The notes under the pieces are model-generated. The model saw nothing but the letters and a program-made list of their open reading frames with translations, searched no databases and was not told where the DNA came from. The translations under genes and the position numbers were made by a program. DNA of 64,000 bases. Source: an uncultured Glaciecola sp. (GTDB lineage Bacteria; Pseudomonadota; Gammaproteobacteria; Enterobacterales; Alteromonadaceae). The stretch lies in NCBI GenBank assembly GCA_947496235.1, contig CANMCE010000004.1:124001-188000 (forward strand). The letters are read 5' to 3'. Below, piece after piece: positions 20,259 through 28,619 of the stretch (within the stretch, counting starts at the first letter, position 1; every line of letters starts with the position of its first letter).

Positions 20259-20777
20259 TTAGGAAACTTGCTGTAACTTATTATCAGCCTCAGCGGCAAG
20301 TTTATTCAAAAATTTGAGTTTTGTCAGGGCTGAGGCAGCAGCTTCGTTAGATGCATGGTCTTGAGCACTGAGCGCTTGTTCTATCTGTTGAGTTAAATCT
20401 TCATCTAAAGATTCGACACTCTTAATAAACGCTTCCAACTGTTGTTGGTTATCAGCGTCAGCCAAGGCTTCTCGTAATTCCATTTGTTGCATTAAAAATT
20501 CAGTGTCTCCCATAGTCGCTTGCTCATCTGGCAAGGGAAATTGCCGAAGCGCCAACAAATGTTCGCCTCTTTTTACTGGGGTTTTTAACACATAATAGGC
20601 GTCGTTTACTTGTGCATTTTTTTGCATGTAAAGACGCTTTTCTTGCTCGCTGGCACTTGCAAACCTGTCAGGGTGAGTCAATTTTTGCAGTTGTTGATAT
20701 CGCTGTTTTAACAGGCTTTCATCAATCTGAAATGCATGTGGCAAATTATATAATGCAAAATAGTCTGTCATGTTCAT
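20259..20777 (-). CDS. hscB: Fe-S assembly co-chaperone HscB
   Basis: HscB is the J-protein that delivers IscU to HscA and stimulates its ATPase. The 172-residue product (E. coli 171) has an N-terminal J-domain with YFALYNLP and the HPD motif in THPDRFA, then a C-terminal three-helix IscU-binding domain rich in Glu, Gln and Leu. An alternative ATG two codons later (20771) is possible; no strong ribosome site decides between them. Confidence 0.95.
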   Translation of the reverse strand: MNMTDYFALYNLPHAFQIDESLLKQRYQQLQKLTHPDRFASASEQEKRLYMQKNAQVNDAYYVLKTPVKRGEHLLALRQFPLPDEQATMGDTEFLMQQMELREALADADNQQQLEAFIKSVESLDEDLTQQIEQALSAQDHASNEAAASALTKLKFLNKLAAEADNKLQQVS

Positions 20778-20797
20778 CGGACTCTAGCTTGCACCTA

Positions 20798-21121
20798 TTA
20801 AACGGTAAAACTCTCACCGCAACCACATTCACCACTGACATTGGGGTTATTAAAGGTAAAGCCTTCGTTCAACCCTTCTTTGGCAAAATCTAACTGAGTA
20901 CCATCTAAATAAGTCAAGCTTTTACCATCAATGACAACCTTTACGCCATTATCTTCAAATACATGGTCGCCTTCGTCGATTTGATCAACAAATTCCAAAA
21001 CATAGGCTAGGCCAGAACAACCGGTAGTTTTCACACCAAGACGAATGCCCAAGCCAGAACCTCTGTTTTGCAAGAAAGTTTTTGCTCTATTCGCTGCTGC
21101 TTCTGATACTGTGATAGCCAA
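20798..21121 (-). CDS. iscA: Fe-S cluster carrier IscA
   Basis: IscA is an A-type carrier that accepts and passes on Fe-S clusters. The 107-residue product has the three invariant cysteines, one in TTGCSGLAY and two in GECGCGESF. Length matches E. coli IscA (107). It lies between iscU and hscB in the standard order. Confidence 0.96.
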   Translation of the reverse strand: MAITVSEAAANRAKTFLQNRGSGLGIRLGVKTTGCSGLAYVLEFVDQIDEGDHVFEDNGVKVVIDGKSLTYLDGTQLDFAKEGLNEGFTFNNPNVSGECGCGESFTV

Positions 21122-21160
21122 GTTTCTGCTCCTAATTACTCGCTGATAATGGTTTACGAT

Positions 21161-21544
21161 TTACTGTTGTCGTCGACTTTTATAGTCTGCTACTGCTGCT
21201 TTGATGGCATCTTCAGCCAAAATTGAACAGTGAATTTTCACCGGCGGTAAGGCTAACTCTTGGGCGATATCAGTGTTCTTAATTTCAGTTGCTTGATCAA
21301 TAGTTTTGCCTTTTACCCACTCTGTAACAAGAGAACTAGAAGCAATAGCTGAACCGCAGCCATATGTTTTGAACTTTGCATCTTCAATAATGCCATCGTC
21401 ATTAATTTTTAACTGTAGACGCATTACATCACCACAAGCTGGAGCACCCACCATGCCTGTTGCTACTGTAGGGTCATCTTTTTCAAATGCGCCTACGTTT
21501 CTTGGATTTTCGTAATGATCAATTACTTTATTACTGTAAGCCAT
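21161..21544 (-). CDS. iscU: Fe-S cluster scaffold IscU
   Basis: IscU is the scaffold on which [2Fe-2S] and [4Fe-4S] clusters are built from cysteine sulfur. The 127-residue product (E. coli 128) has all ligands at the usual positions: Cys37 and Asp39 (APACGD), Cys63 (YGCGSA) and Cys106 (KIHCS). The HscA-binding LPPVK motif lies just before Cys106. Confidence 0.97.
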   Translation of the reverse strand: MAYSNKVIDHYENPRNVGAFEKDDPTVATGMVGAPACGDVMRLQLKINDDGIIEDAKFKTYGCGSAIASSSLVTEWVKGKTIDQATEIKNTDIAQELALPPVKIHCSILAEDAIKAAVADYKSRRQQ

Positions 21545-21562
21545 GTTCTCACACCTCTACTT

Positions 21563-22786
21563 TTAGTGGTTTACCCACTCAACTGATTCTAAATCTATGC
21601 CTTCTTTGAACATGTCCCAAAGAGGTGACATTTCGCGAAGCTTAACAATAGCGCTACGCACAACCTTAATCACATAATCGATTTCTTCTTCAGTGGTAAA
21701 CCTACCGATGCTGAATCTAATAGAACTATGTGCAAGCTCGTCATTCATGCCCAACGCTCGCAGCACGTAAGAAGGTTCTAAACTTGCTGAAGTACAAGCT
21801 GAGCCTGAGGAAACCGCCATATCTTTTAATGCCATGATTAAACTTTCACCTTCAACATAATTAAAGGAAACGTTTAAACTACCAGCAACGCGTTTTTCTA
21901 AATCACCGTTAAGATAGACTTCTTCCATATCTTTAATGCCGTTCCAAAGCTTGTCGCGTAACATTTTGATACGCTCATTTTCGGTCGCCATTTCTTCTTT
22001 GGCTATTCTGAAGGCTTCGCCCATACCCACAATCTGGTGAGTCGGCAAAGTACCTGAACGCATTCCACGCTCGTGTCCACCACCGTGCATCTGTGCTTCA
22101 ATTCTCACGCGAGGCTTTCTTCTTACGTAAAGCGCACCTATGCCTTTAGGTCCATAAATTTTATGTGCCGAAAATGACATTAAGTCGATTTTCAATGTTT
22201 GTAAGTCAATAGGCACTTTTCCAGCTGCTTGAGCCGCATCCACGTGAAAGATAATTTTATTTTCACGACAGAGATCGCCAATCGCTTGCATATCCTGAAT
22301 GACACCAATCTCGTTGTTGACAAACATTACACTGACTAAAATAGTGTCTTCTCGAATTGCATCTTTTAACTTGTTTAAGTCTAAAAGACCATTCGTTTCT
22401 GGTAATAAATAGGTGACTTCATAGCCTTCTCGTTCCAACTGACGCGTTGTATCTAATACCGCTTTATGCTCAGTTTTCACCGTGATGATGTGCTTACCAC
22501 GCTTCTTATAGAAATGTGCCGCACCCTTTATTGCCAAATTATTTGATTCGGTAGCACCAGAGGTAAACACAATTTCACGAGGATCTGCATTTACTAACTC
22601 TGCGATTTGATTGCGTGCTATGTCGACAGCTTCTTCTGCAACCCATCCAAACTTGTGCGAACGAGAGGCTGGGTTACCAAAGTTACCCTCCATCGATAAG
22701 CACTCCGTCATCTTTTCAACTACACGAGGATCAACTGGTGTCGTCGACGCGTAATCAAGATAAATGGGTAATTTTAAGTTGCTCAT
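21563..22786 (-). CDS. iscS: Cysteine desulfurase IscS
   Basis: IscS is the PLP enzyme that takes sulfur from cysteine for Fe-S clusters, thiolated tRNA and other products. The 407-residue product (E. coli 404) has the PLP lysine in [12 protein letters not shown] and the catalytic mobile-loop cysteine in [21 protein letters not shown]. The N-terminus [17 protein letters not shown] is typical. It follows iscR by 12 bases and precedes iscU by 18 bases. Confidence 0.97.
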   Translation of the reverse strand: MSNLKLPIYLDYASTTPVDPRVVEKMTECLSMEGNFGNPASRSHKFGWVAEEAVDIARNQIAELVNADPREIVFTSGATESNNLAIKGAAHFYKKRGKHIITVKTEHKAVLDTTRQLEREGYEVTYLLPETNGLLDLNKLKDAIREDTILVSVMFVNNEIGVIQDMQAIGDLCRENKIIFHVDAAQAAGKVPIDLQTLKIDLMSFSAHKIYGPKGIGALYVRRKPRVRIEAQMHGGGHERGMRSGTLPTHQIVGMGEAFRIAKEEMATENERIKMLRDKLWNGIKDMEEVYLNGDLEKRVAGSLNVSFNYVEGESLIMALKDMAVSSGSACTSASLEPSYVLRALGMNDELAHSSIRFSIGRFTTEEEIDYVIKVVRSAIVKLREMSPLWDMFKEGIDLESVEWVNH

Positions 22787-22798
22787 CTGTTACTCCGC

Positions 22799-23278
22799 TT
22801 AAAGTTGCATACTAATTTCAATATTATCTACTAAATTCTTGGCACTGTTATTTTGTCTGTTTGCGACAGACTTCACATCGTTTTTGCTCATCAAGTCGCC
22901 AAGGGTTATTTCATTTAAAAAGTTAGCGATACGATCGCTTAATTCTTGCCATAAATTATGGGTCAAACATCGTTGACCGCCTTGGCAATCTGCATGACCG
23001 CTACATCTAGTCGCGTCAATGGTCTCATTGACCGCGTTGATTACATCGCCAATCGCAATCTTGTGAGCATCTTTGCCTAACAAATAACCACCACCAGGTC
23101 CCCTCACACTTTCTACCAACGCCTGTTTGCGTAGCTTTGCAAACAATTGCTCTAAATAAGAAAGCGAAATCGCCTGGCGCTCAGAAATATCCGCCAGAGA
23201 CACAGGCCCAGTCTGTGAATGTAAAGCGACATCTAACAACGCTGTCACTGCGTACCTGCCCTTCGATGTTAGTTTCAT
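22799..23278 (-). CDS. iscR: Fe-S cluster regulator IscR
   Basis: IscR is an Rrf2-family repressor that senses Fe-S status through a [2Fe-2S] cluster and represses its own operon. The product (160 residues from the ATG at 23278) has a winged helix ([20 protein letters not shown]) with the DNA-reading segment [15 protein letters not shown]. The cluster ligands are Cys92, Cys98, Cys104 and His107, as in E. coli. Two adjacent type 1 IscR sites lie just upstream, so autoregulation is expected. Confidence 0.96.
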   Translation of the reverse strand: MKLTSKGRYAVTALLDVALHSQTGPVSLADISERQAISLSYLEQLFAKLRKQALVESVRGPGGGYLLGKDAHKIAIGDVINAVNETIDATRCSGHADCQGGQRCLTHNLWQELSDRIANFLNEITLGDLMSKNDVKSVANRQNNSAKNLVDNIEISMQL

Positions 23279-23312
23279 AATCAATTGCGCCTGCGTGCTA
23301 AAATATGCGTAA

Positions 23313-23340
23313 AGTCTAATTACCTGAGTAATTTTGTCAA
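23313..23340 (-). promoter_or_regulatory. Promoter of the iscRSUA-hscBA-fdx operon
   Basis: On the minus strand TTGACA (23335-23340), 16 bases, TAGACT (23313-23318). The -35 lies inside the nearer IscR site, so bound IscR would block polymerase. Confidence 0.6.
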
Positions 23341-23344
23341 GTAT
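23320..23344 (-). promoter_or_regulatory. IscR type 1 binding site, promoter-proximal
   Basis: Read on the minus strand, the 25 bases match the published E. coli type 1 consensus (ATASYYGACTRWWWYAGTCR..., Giel et al.) at 22 of 25 positions by my count, including both halves CTTGAC and CAGGTA. It overlaps the -35. Confidence 0.75.
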
Positions 23345-23369
23345 TTATCCGACTATTTTACTAGGTTAT
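23345..23369 (-). promoter_or_regulatory. IscR type 1 binding site, promoter-distal
   Basis: The next 25 bases upstream match the same consensus at about 20 of 25 positions, with AAAATAGTCGG the best half. The two sites abut exactly, as in the double-site arrangement known for iscR in E. coli. Confidence 0.7.
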
Positions 23370-23442
23370 TATTGATATGAGGTTTAACTTCCATCTAATC
23401 AAGGGCCTACAGTATTATTTACTCCGCAACGCTAAAAAATGC

Positions 23443-24252
23443 CTAAATCTGCGGGTCAAAAGCTTCGTTTTGCTGTTCTTTGATCACAGGTGAAATCCCC
23501 GTATTTTCAAAATCTTCAGCGCTAATGCGAGGAATACTATCAGCACAAACATCCCCGCCTAATGATTGTATTACTTTGCACATTTCAGCTACTTTCTTAT
23601 CCATCAAATGCACATGTTCGAGCATAATACCCATGGCGTTAGCAACAGGATCAGGATTGTCTTCGGCAACTGCATAAGCATCAAAACCATATTTTTTAGC
23701 AATGGCCTGGCGTTGCGAAGTTTTATGTTTATTAGCCGGCTGAATAATGCGCCCAGGAATGCCAACGCAAGTCGCGTTTTCAGGCACATCTTTAACAACC
23801 ACAGAATTTGAGCCTACACGGGCGTTTTCGCCAATCAGAATCGGGCCTAGAATTTTAGCGCCAGCTCCCACCACAACGTTTGCACCTAAGGTTGGATGTC
23901 GCTTACCTTTGCTCCAACTTGTGCCGCCTAAGGTAACGCTGTGATAAAGGGTTACATCATCTCCCACCACGGCTGTTTCGCCGATCACTACGCCCATACC
24001 ATGGTCAATAAATACACGACGACCAAGCTTAGCCCCCGGATGAATTTCGATGCCCGTTAAAAAGCGAGAAAAGGTTGATAGTACTCGCGCTAGCCAGCCT
24101 AGCTTTAGATTCCATAGCTTATGGCTAAGCCTGTGGATCCATATGGCATGTAGCCCTGGATAGTTAAACAATACTTCGAAGCTGTTTTTAGCTGCAGGGT
24201 CGCGATGAAATACGCTATTAATATCTTCTTTAATTCTACTGAACATAATCAT
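23443..24252 (-). CDS. cysE: Serine O-acetyltransferase
   Basis: CysE makes O-acetylserine from serine and acetyl-CoA, the first step of cysteine synthesis and hence the supply of IscS substrate. The 269-residue product has the short N-terminal helical part of the EpsC/NifP-like class ([24 protein letters not shown]), then a left-handed beta-helix with hexapeptide repeats ([41 protein letters not shown]). The start overlaps the trmJ stop as ATGA, so coupling is likely; an ATG two codons later is also possible. Position between trmJ and iscR is common in this group. Confidence 0.95.
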   Translation of the reverse strand: MIMFSRIKEDINSVFHRDPAAKNSFEVLFNYPGLHAIWIHRLSHKLWNLKLGWLARVLSTFSRFLTGIEIHPGAKLGRRVFIDHGMGVVIGETAVVGDDVTLYHSVTLGGTSWSKGKRHPTLGANVVVGAGAKILGPILIGENARVGSNSVVVKDVPENATCVGIPGRIIQPANKHKTSQRQAIAKKYGFDAYAVAEDNPDPVANAMGIMLEHVHLMDKKVAEMCKVIQSLGGDVCADSIPRISAEDFENTGISPVIKEQQNEAFDPQI

Positions 24253-24977
24253 TTATCTTTAGTCAATTTATCTACTGAAGCTAACATTCCCCGTAGAATG
24301 TTAATTTCCCTGCTGTCTGGTCGTGCTCGAGTGAACAGTCGTTTAAGTCTGGCCATTATTATGCCCGGGTGATTCTCCCTAATAAAACCGGTCTTACTGA
24401 GTGTTTCTTCCAAATGCACATAAAATCTATCGAGATCTTCCACTAAGGGATACTCTGGGGTTTCATTTGGGGCGTATTGGGCGGCTTTCTTTTCTAAAAA
24501 GCTCATTCTGATTTCATAGCACAAGGTCTGCACGGCAGCCGCCAGGTTCAGAGAACTATATTCAGGATTAGCATCTATGCAAACGTGAAAATGGCATAGT
24601 CTTAGTTCTTCGTTGGTAAGGCCATTTGCTTCTCGTCCAAATACCAAAGCCACCGGATATTGCGGTGACTCAAGGGTTAATTTTGCGCCACATTCTCTGG
24701 CCGTTAGCATCGGCCAATCTAGGGTCCTTGAGCGCGCAGATGTTCCTACAACTAAACCACAGCCTTGAATAGCCTGAGAAAGGTCACTGACTATTTCAGC
24801 ATTTTGCAAAACATCTCCAGCCCCAGCGGCAAGCGCGCTGCTTTTTCCGTCAGGAGGCGAAATAGGGTCGACTAGAACCAACTTTGATAGTCCCATGGTT
24901 TTCATAGCCCTCGCAGCCGAGCCTATATTTCCCGAGTGAGAAGTGTTAACCAAAACTATTCGTATATTTTCTAGCAT
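24249..24977 (-). CDS. trmJ: tRNA (cytidine/uridine-2'-O-)-methyltransferase TrmJ
   Basis: TrmJ methylates the ribose of position 32 in several tRNAs. The product (242 residues from the ATG at 24977) has the SPOUT knot motifs: [26 protein letters not shown] near the start (split over residues 3-28), [17 protein letters not shown] and [14 protein letters not shown]. The start at 24977 has AAGGGG five to nine bases upstream. The longer open frame to 25016 runs into the promoter and lacks a ribosome site. It is divergent from suhB. Confidence 0.94.
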   Translation of the reverse strand: MLENIRIVLVNTSHSGNIGSAARAMKTMGLSKLVLVDPISPPDGKSSALAAGAGDVLQNAEIVSDLSQAIQGCGLVVGTSARSRTLDWPMLTARECGAKLTLESPQYPVALVFGREANGLTNEELRLCHFHVCIDANPEYSSLNLAAAVQTLCYEIRMSFLEKKAAQYAPNETPEYPLVEDLDRFYVHLEETLSKTGFIRENHPGIIMARLKRLFTRARPDSREINILRGMLASVDKLTKDK

Positions 24978-25006
24978 TGCATTGCCCCTTGCAAAAATCG
25001 GCGCGT

Positions 25007-25035
25007 AATATATCACGCAATAGTTTCTCTTTCAC
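25007..25035 (-). promoter_or_regulatory. Promoter of trmJ-cysE
   Basis: On the minus strand GTGAAA, 17 bases, TATATT, then a GC-rich discriminator ACGCGCC. It lies 30 bases before the trmJ ATG, in the gap shared with divergent suhB. Confidence 0.5.
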
Positions 25036-25104
25036 TAAAGGATTGAATCTGGTAGACTCCGCCCGTTTTTTAATCTAGTTCTTTATAATATTTGGCGGTT
25101 TCTT

Positions 25105-25902
25105 ATGCATCCGATGCTCAACATCGCAGTACGTGCTGCGCGTTCGGCGGGCAGCATTATTGCTCGTGGTTTCGAAAACTTAGACGATTTACAAATTCAA
25201 TCTAAAGGTTCAAGTGATTATGTCACTAAAATCGACAAGGAAGCCGAAGCTGCCATCATTGGTAAAATTCAACAGTCATATCCTGAGCATTCTTTCATTG
25301 GTGAAGAAGGCGGCAACATCGACAACAATTCAGATTTTACTTGGGTGATCGATCCCCTCGATGGCACCACTAATTTTATTCGCGGCATTCCACATTTTGC
25401 CGTTAGCATTGCATTATTGTACAAAGGTAAACTCGATCAAGCAGTTGTATTTGATCCTATCAGAGGTGAGCTATTTACTGCATCAAAAGGTGCTGGTGCA
25501 CAATTAAATGGTTATCGTATTCGGGTGTCTAAAGCCAAAGATTTAACTGAAACTGTGCTAGCAACCGCTTTTCCATTTAAAGATAAAAGTCAATTTGCCG
25601 AAGCAAGCAGTAAATTCAATGCGGTATACATGCAATCAGGTGACGTTCGTCGTATGGGTTCAGCGGCCCTTGATTTGGCCTATGTTGCTGCAGGTCGCTT
25701 TGATGGTTATTTTGAAAAGGGTCTAAAATCCTGGGATATGGCCGCCGGTGAACTAATTGTGCGAGAAGCAGGCGGATTAAGCACTGATTATGCTGGTAAC
25801 AATGATCCCCTATATGCGGAATTGAAGAAGCCAGGTTCTGCAAACGGCATAGTGTCAGGGTCACCAAAAGTGGTGCAGCAATTAGTCAAAATATTAAAAT
25901 AG
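25105..25902 (+). CDS. suhB: Inositol monophosphatase family protein SuhB
   Basis: SuhB is a Mg-dependent inositol-1-phosphatase that in E. coli also joins the rRNA antitermination complex. The 265-residue product has all metal-binding motifs: GEEGG, WVIDPLDGTTNFIRGIPHF and WDMAAGELIVREAGG. Length matches E. coli SuhB (267). A terminator follows the stop. Pairing with divergent trmJ is conserved in gammaproteobacteria. Confidence 0.96.
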   Translation: MHPMLNIAVRAARSAGSIIARGFENLDDLQIQSKGSSDYVTKIDKEAEAAIIGKIQQSYPEHSFIGEEGGNIDNNSDFTWVIDPLDGTTNFIRGIPHFAVSIALLYKGKLDQAVVFDPIRGELFTASKGAGAQLNGYRIRVSKAKDLTETVLATAFPFKDKSQFAEASSKFNAVYMQSGDVRRMGSAALDLAYVAAGRFDGYFEKGLKSWDMAAGELIVREAGGLSTDYAGNNDPLYAELKKPGSANGIVSGSPKVVQQLVKILK

Positions 25903-25934
25903 GTTCTATACTAGATTTTTGACGTTCAAGACAA

Positions 25935-25969
25935 TAAGGCTCATTTAGCGACAAAATGGGCCTTTTTTA
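25935..25969 (+). terminator. Terminator of suhB
   Basis: AAGGCTCATTT pairs with AAATGGGCCTT (one wobble) around a short loop and is followed by TTTTTT, 33 bases after the suhB stop. Confidence 0.85.
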
Positions 25970-26032
25970 TAAATTAAGATAAGTTGTTTAGCTATTTATT
26001 CCAGTGCAATAACAGTTTATTCTAGAGAAAGT

Positions 26033-26055
26033 TTCTACATGGTAAGCATGTAGAA
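26033..26055 (+). repeat. Perfect palindromic hairpin upstream of the diguanylate cyclase gene
   Basis: TTCTACATG-GTAAG-CATGTAGAA is a perfect nine-base-pair inverted repeat, 28 bases before the first ATG of the GGDEF gene. No T-tract follows, so it is more likely an operator or leader hairpin than a terminator. Confidence 0.45.
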
Positions 26056-26082
26056 GTCAGTGTTCATATATTCATAGCTCAA

Positions 26083-27531
26083 ATGGAGTTGATTTTGGCT
26101 ACTAATAACGAATCAAAGAGATTAAATTATTTTGTCGGAATTTTGGTATTTCTGATTATTGCGGTATCAGCTTATATCACTATCGGCGATTTGGCGGGTA
26201 AACAAAGCCAACAACATCAACAGTCAATATCTCCAGTATTCGCCTTGGTAGAAAATGAGCTTTTGCGCCCACTACATATCGCCGAAACTCTGGCTGAAAT
26301 TGAGCTTTATAAAGAATTCTTCATTGCGGATGAACCCGATAAAGAAAAGTTAGTCGCCCTTCTCGATAAGTTTAACTCCACATTTGGATACGAATTTTAT
26401 CTTGCCCATGACAAGTCTAGAAAACAATATAACTCTAATGGCCAAGTATTCGATCTTATAGAAGGTCAGGTTATTTGGTACTTTGCCTTAAAAGATCAGA
26501 CAGATAATGATATTCAGGCGGTGCTAGGAAAGCGCGAAGATGTGCATTTGTATATAGACGTGCGCCAATATGATGAACAGGGTAACTTTATTGGCTTTGC
26601 TGGTTTAGGCAAGTCGTTATCTGATTTTTTATTGTCTTTTGAAAAATTCCGTAATGAATACGGACACGAATTTATCTTTGTGAACAACGAAAAACAAATT
26701 GTGCTTTCATCTATCTCCGAATTATCACCTGCCCATGCTATTACTGAAGATGAAGTTATTGGTATTAAAGAAATCAACCAAGTGGAATGGTATGACGAAT
26801 TCGTGAATCAAGCGGGTGACGATGTAGAGCCTAGCGTGATAGTTTCCAGTGAAACTGGGGATTTGCTGATTTCTAAGCTGTCGTTGCAAAATCTTAAGTG
26901 GAATATTTATATTCTCACACCGCTCAATGAACGTCAGTTAGAAGTAAACAAATCTTTTGCGTTATATGTTGCCATTGGTATTTTGATTTTGTTCATCGCC
27001 TATAAGGTGTTGTACAAACTCATCGATAAATACATGGATAAAGTGAATCGCCGGATTAATCAAGATCCTCTCACTTTACTTGCCAACCGAGAATACGCTC
27101 GCACTTTCTTTTATCGTGAACGTCGGGTACATAGACAAATGTCCGTAATTGTGTGTGACTTAGATAGATTCAAGAATATTAATGATCAATACGGTCATAT
27201 GGCAGGCGATATAGTACTTAAAAAAGTCGCCCGAACTTTTGAAAGCGTAGTTAGTAAACAAGGTTTAGTAGCACGCTGGGGCGGAGAAGAGTTTGCCATT
27301 ATTCTACCGGACAAAGATTCCACAGAAGCTCGTGAAGTTGCTGAAAAATGCCGTCTTGAAATAGAGCGCTTGAGCATAGTACACAAAGAAACAGAAATTA
27401 CAGTCACTGGTTCTTTTGGTATCAGTGCTTCTCGACAATATGCTGACAATTTGGAAGTATTGGTAGAACGTGCAGATCGTGCAATGTATAAAGCCAAAGT
27501 AGAAGGCAGAAATACGGTAATAAGCGGTTAG
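26083..27531 (+). CDS. Membrane-bound diguanylate cyclase (GGDEF), without product-inhibition site
   Basis: The protein of about 482 residues makes c-di-GMP from GTP. A membrane helix near residues 16-36 and a second near 291-311 (FALYVAIGILILFIAYKVLY) flank a periplasmic sensor region of about 260 residues that I cannot assign with certainty, possibly Cache-like. The C-terminal GGDEF domain has DQYGHMAGD and an intact GGEEF active site (residues 400-404). The inhibitory RxxD site normally just before it is replaced by SKQG, so feedback inhibition is probably lost. The ATG at 26083 has no ribosome site; a TTG at 26095 has GGAG seven bases upstream and may be the true start. Confidence 0.92.
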   Translation: MELILATNNESKRLNYFVGILVFLIIAVSAYITIGDLAGKQSQQHQQSISPVFALVENELLRPLHIAETLAEIELYKEFFIADEPDKEKLVALLDKFNSTFGYEFYLAHDKSRKQYNSNGQVFDLIEGQVIWYFALKDQTDNDIQAVLGKREDVHLYIDVRQYDEQGNFIGFAGLGKSLSDFLLSFEKFRNEYGHEFIFVNNEKQIVLSSISELSPAHAITEDEVIGIKEINQVEWYDEFVNQAGDDVEPSVIVSSETGDLLISKLSLQNLKWNIYILTPLNERQLEVNKSFALYVAIGILILFIAYKVLYKLIDKYMDKVNRRINQDPLTLLANREYARTFFYRERRVHRQMSVIVCDLDRFKNINDQYGHMAGDIVLKKVARTFESVVSKQGLVARWGGEEFAIILPDKDSTEAREVAEKCRLEIERLSIVHKETEITVTGSFGISASRQYADNLEVLVERADRAMYKAKVEGRNTVISG

Positions 27532-27603
27532 TAGCGCTAGCTGTAAGCCAACTTATAACGTCTATTTGAACATCTAGCCTTATAGATTCTCAAGCACTTT
27601 TAG

Positions 27604-27638
27604 ACAAAAAAATAGCAGGCATAGGCCTGCTATTTTTG
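27604..27638. terminator. Bidirectional terminator between the diguanylate cyclase gene and secF
   Basis: TAGCAGGC / GCCTGCTA with a four-base loop is flanked by an A-tract on the left and TTTTT on the right, so it can end transcripts from both strands. It lies between convergent genes. Confidence 0.85.
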
Positions 27639-27652
27639 TATTAAGTTTCACA

Positions 27653-28609
27653 TTATAAAGGTTCTAAATCAGCGCCTTCTTTTTCTACTTCTGTTGGCAT
27701 TAAGTCTTCTTTACTGATGCCTAGGGCAAGTGCTACAGCACTGGCAATGTACACAGAAGAATAGGTACCAATGAAGACACCCATCAATAAGGCTGTCGCG
27801 AAGCCGTGTATCAAACTTCCACCTTTAAAAAATAGCGCCAACAATACCAAAATAGTGGTTAATGAGGTCACTATTGTACGATTAAGAGTTTGGGTCAGTG
27901 AAATGTTGATAATTTCGACCGGAGCACCTTTACGAACTTTTCTGAAGTTCTCTCTGATTCGGTCCGACACAACTATGGTATCGTTAAGTGAATAACCAAT
28001 AACTGCCAGCAATGCTGCTAAAACGGTTAAGTCAAATTCCAGCTGCAATACAGAGAACAACCCAAGGGTAATAAGAACATCATGGGCCAACGCGGCAACA
28101 GAGCCTAATGCAAATCGCCATTCAAAGCGCATTGCTACGTAGATAAGAATACAGATTAGCGCCACTATCATGGCTAATCCGCCTTGCTCAGTTAACTCTT
28201 CACCAACGTTAGGTCCAACAAACTCAATGCGATCTCGAACGGCAGTTGAGTCCGCTGCTTGCAAGACTTCTACGACCTTATCACCAATAGTTTCCTGTTC
28301 AAGGTCATCCCTTGGAGCAACACGAATCAGTACGTCTTGGCTACTACCAAAGTTCTGAACAACGGCATCTGGAAAACTATATTCATTTTCAGTGTTGGCT
28401 AAATCAGCTCGGATTTTTTCTAAATCAGCGCCGTCTGGATACTGCATTTGAATCAATGTTCCGCCAGTAAAGTCTAATCCCCAGTTAAGTTGATTAACCG
28501 CTAAGGAACCGATTGAACCTACAATCAACAATGTCGAAAAGATTAAAGCCACCATACGAAGCTTCATGAAATCGACAGTTTTATTTATATCTAATATTTG
28601 AAGTGCCAT
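27653..28609 (-). CDS. secF: Protein translocase subunit SecF
   Basis: SecF works with SecD and YajC to use the proton or sodium gradient to pull exported proteins across the inner membrane. The 318-residue product has six expected membrane helices, the LNWGLDFTGGTLIQM segment of the first periplasmic domain, and the conserved AVIGYSLNDTIVVSDRIREN and SLTQTLNRTIVTS motifs of the RND fold. It follows secD by ten bases. Confidence 0.96.
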   Translation of the reverse strand: MALQILDINKTVDFMKLRMVALIFSTLLIVGSIGSLAVNQLNWGLDFTGGTLIQMQYPDGADLEKIRADLANTENEYSFPDAVVQNFGSSQDVLIRVAPRDDLEQETIGDKVVEVLQAADSTAVRDRIEFVGPNVGEELTEQGGLAMIVALICILIYVAMRFEWRFALGSVAALAHDVLITLGLFSVLQLEFDLTVLAALLAVIGYSLNDTIVVSDRIRENFRKVRKGAPVEIINISLTQTLNRTIVTSLTTILVLLALFFKGGSLIHGFATALLMGVFIGTYSSVYIASAVALALGISKEDLMPTEVEKEGADLEPL

Positions 28610-28619
28610 TGTCGTTCTC

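Noticed and set aside
23604-23798. Minus-strand frame inside cysE
   Set aside because: It is an out-of-frame shadow of the hexapeptide-repeat part of cysE with no start signal.
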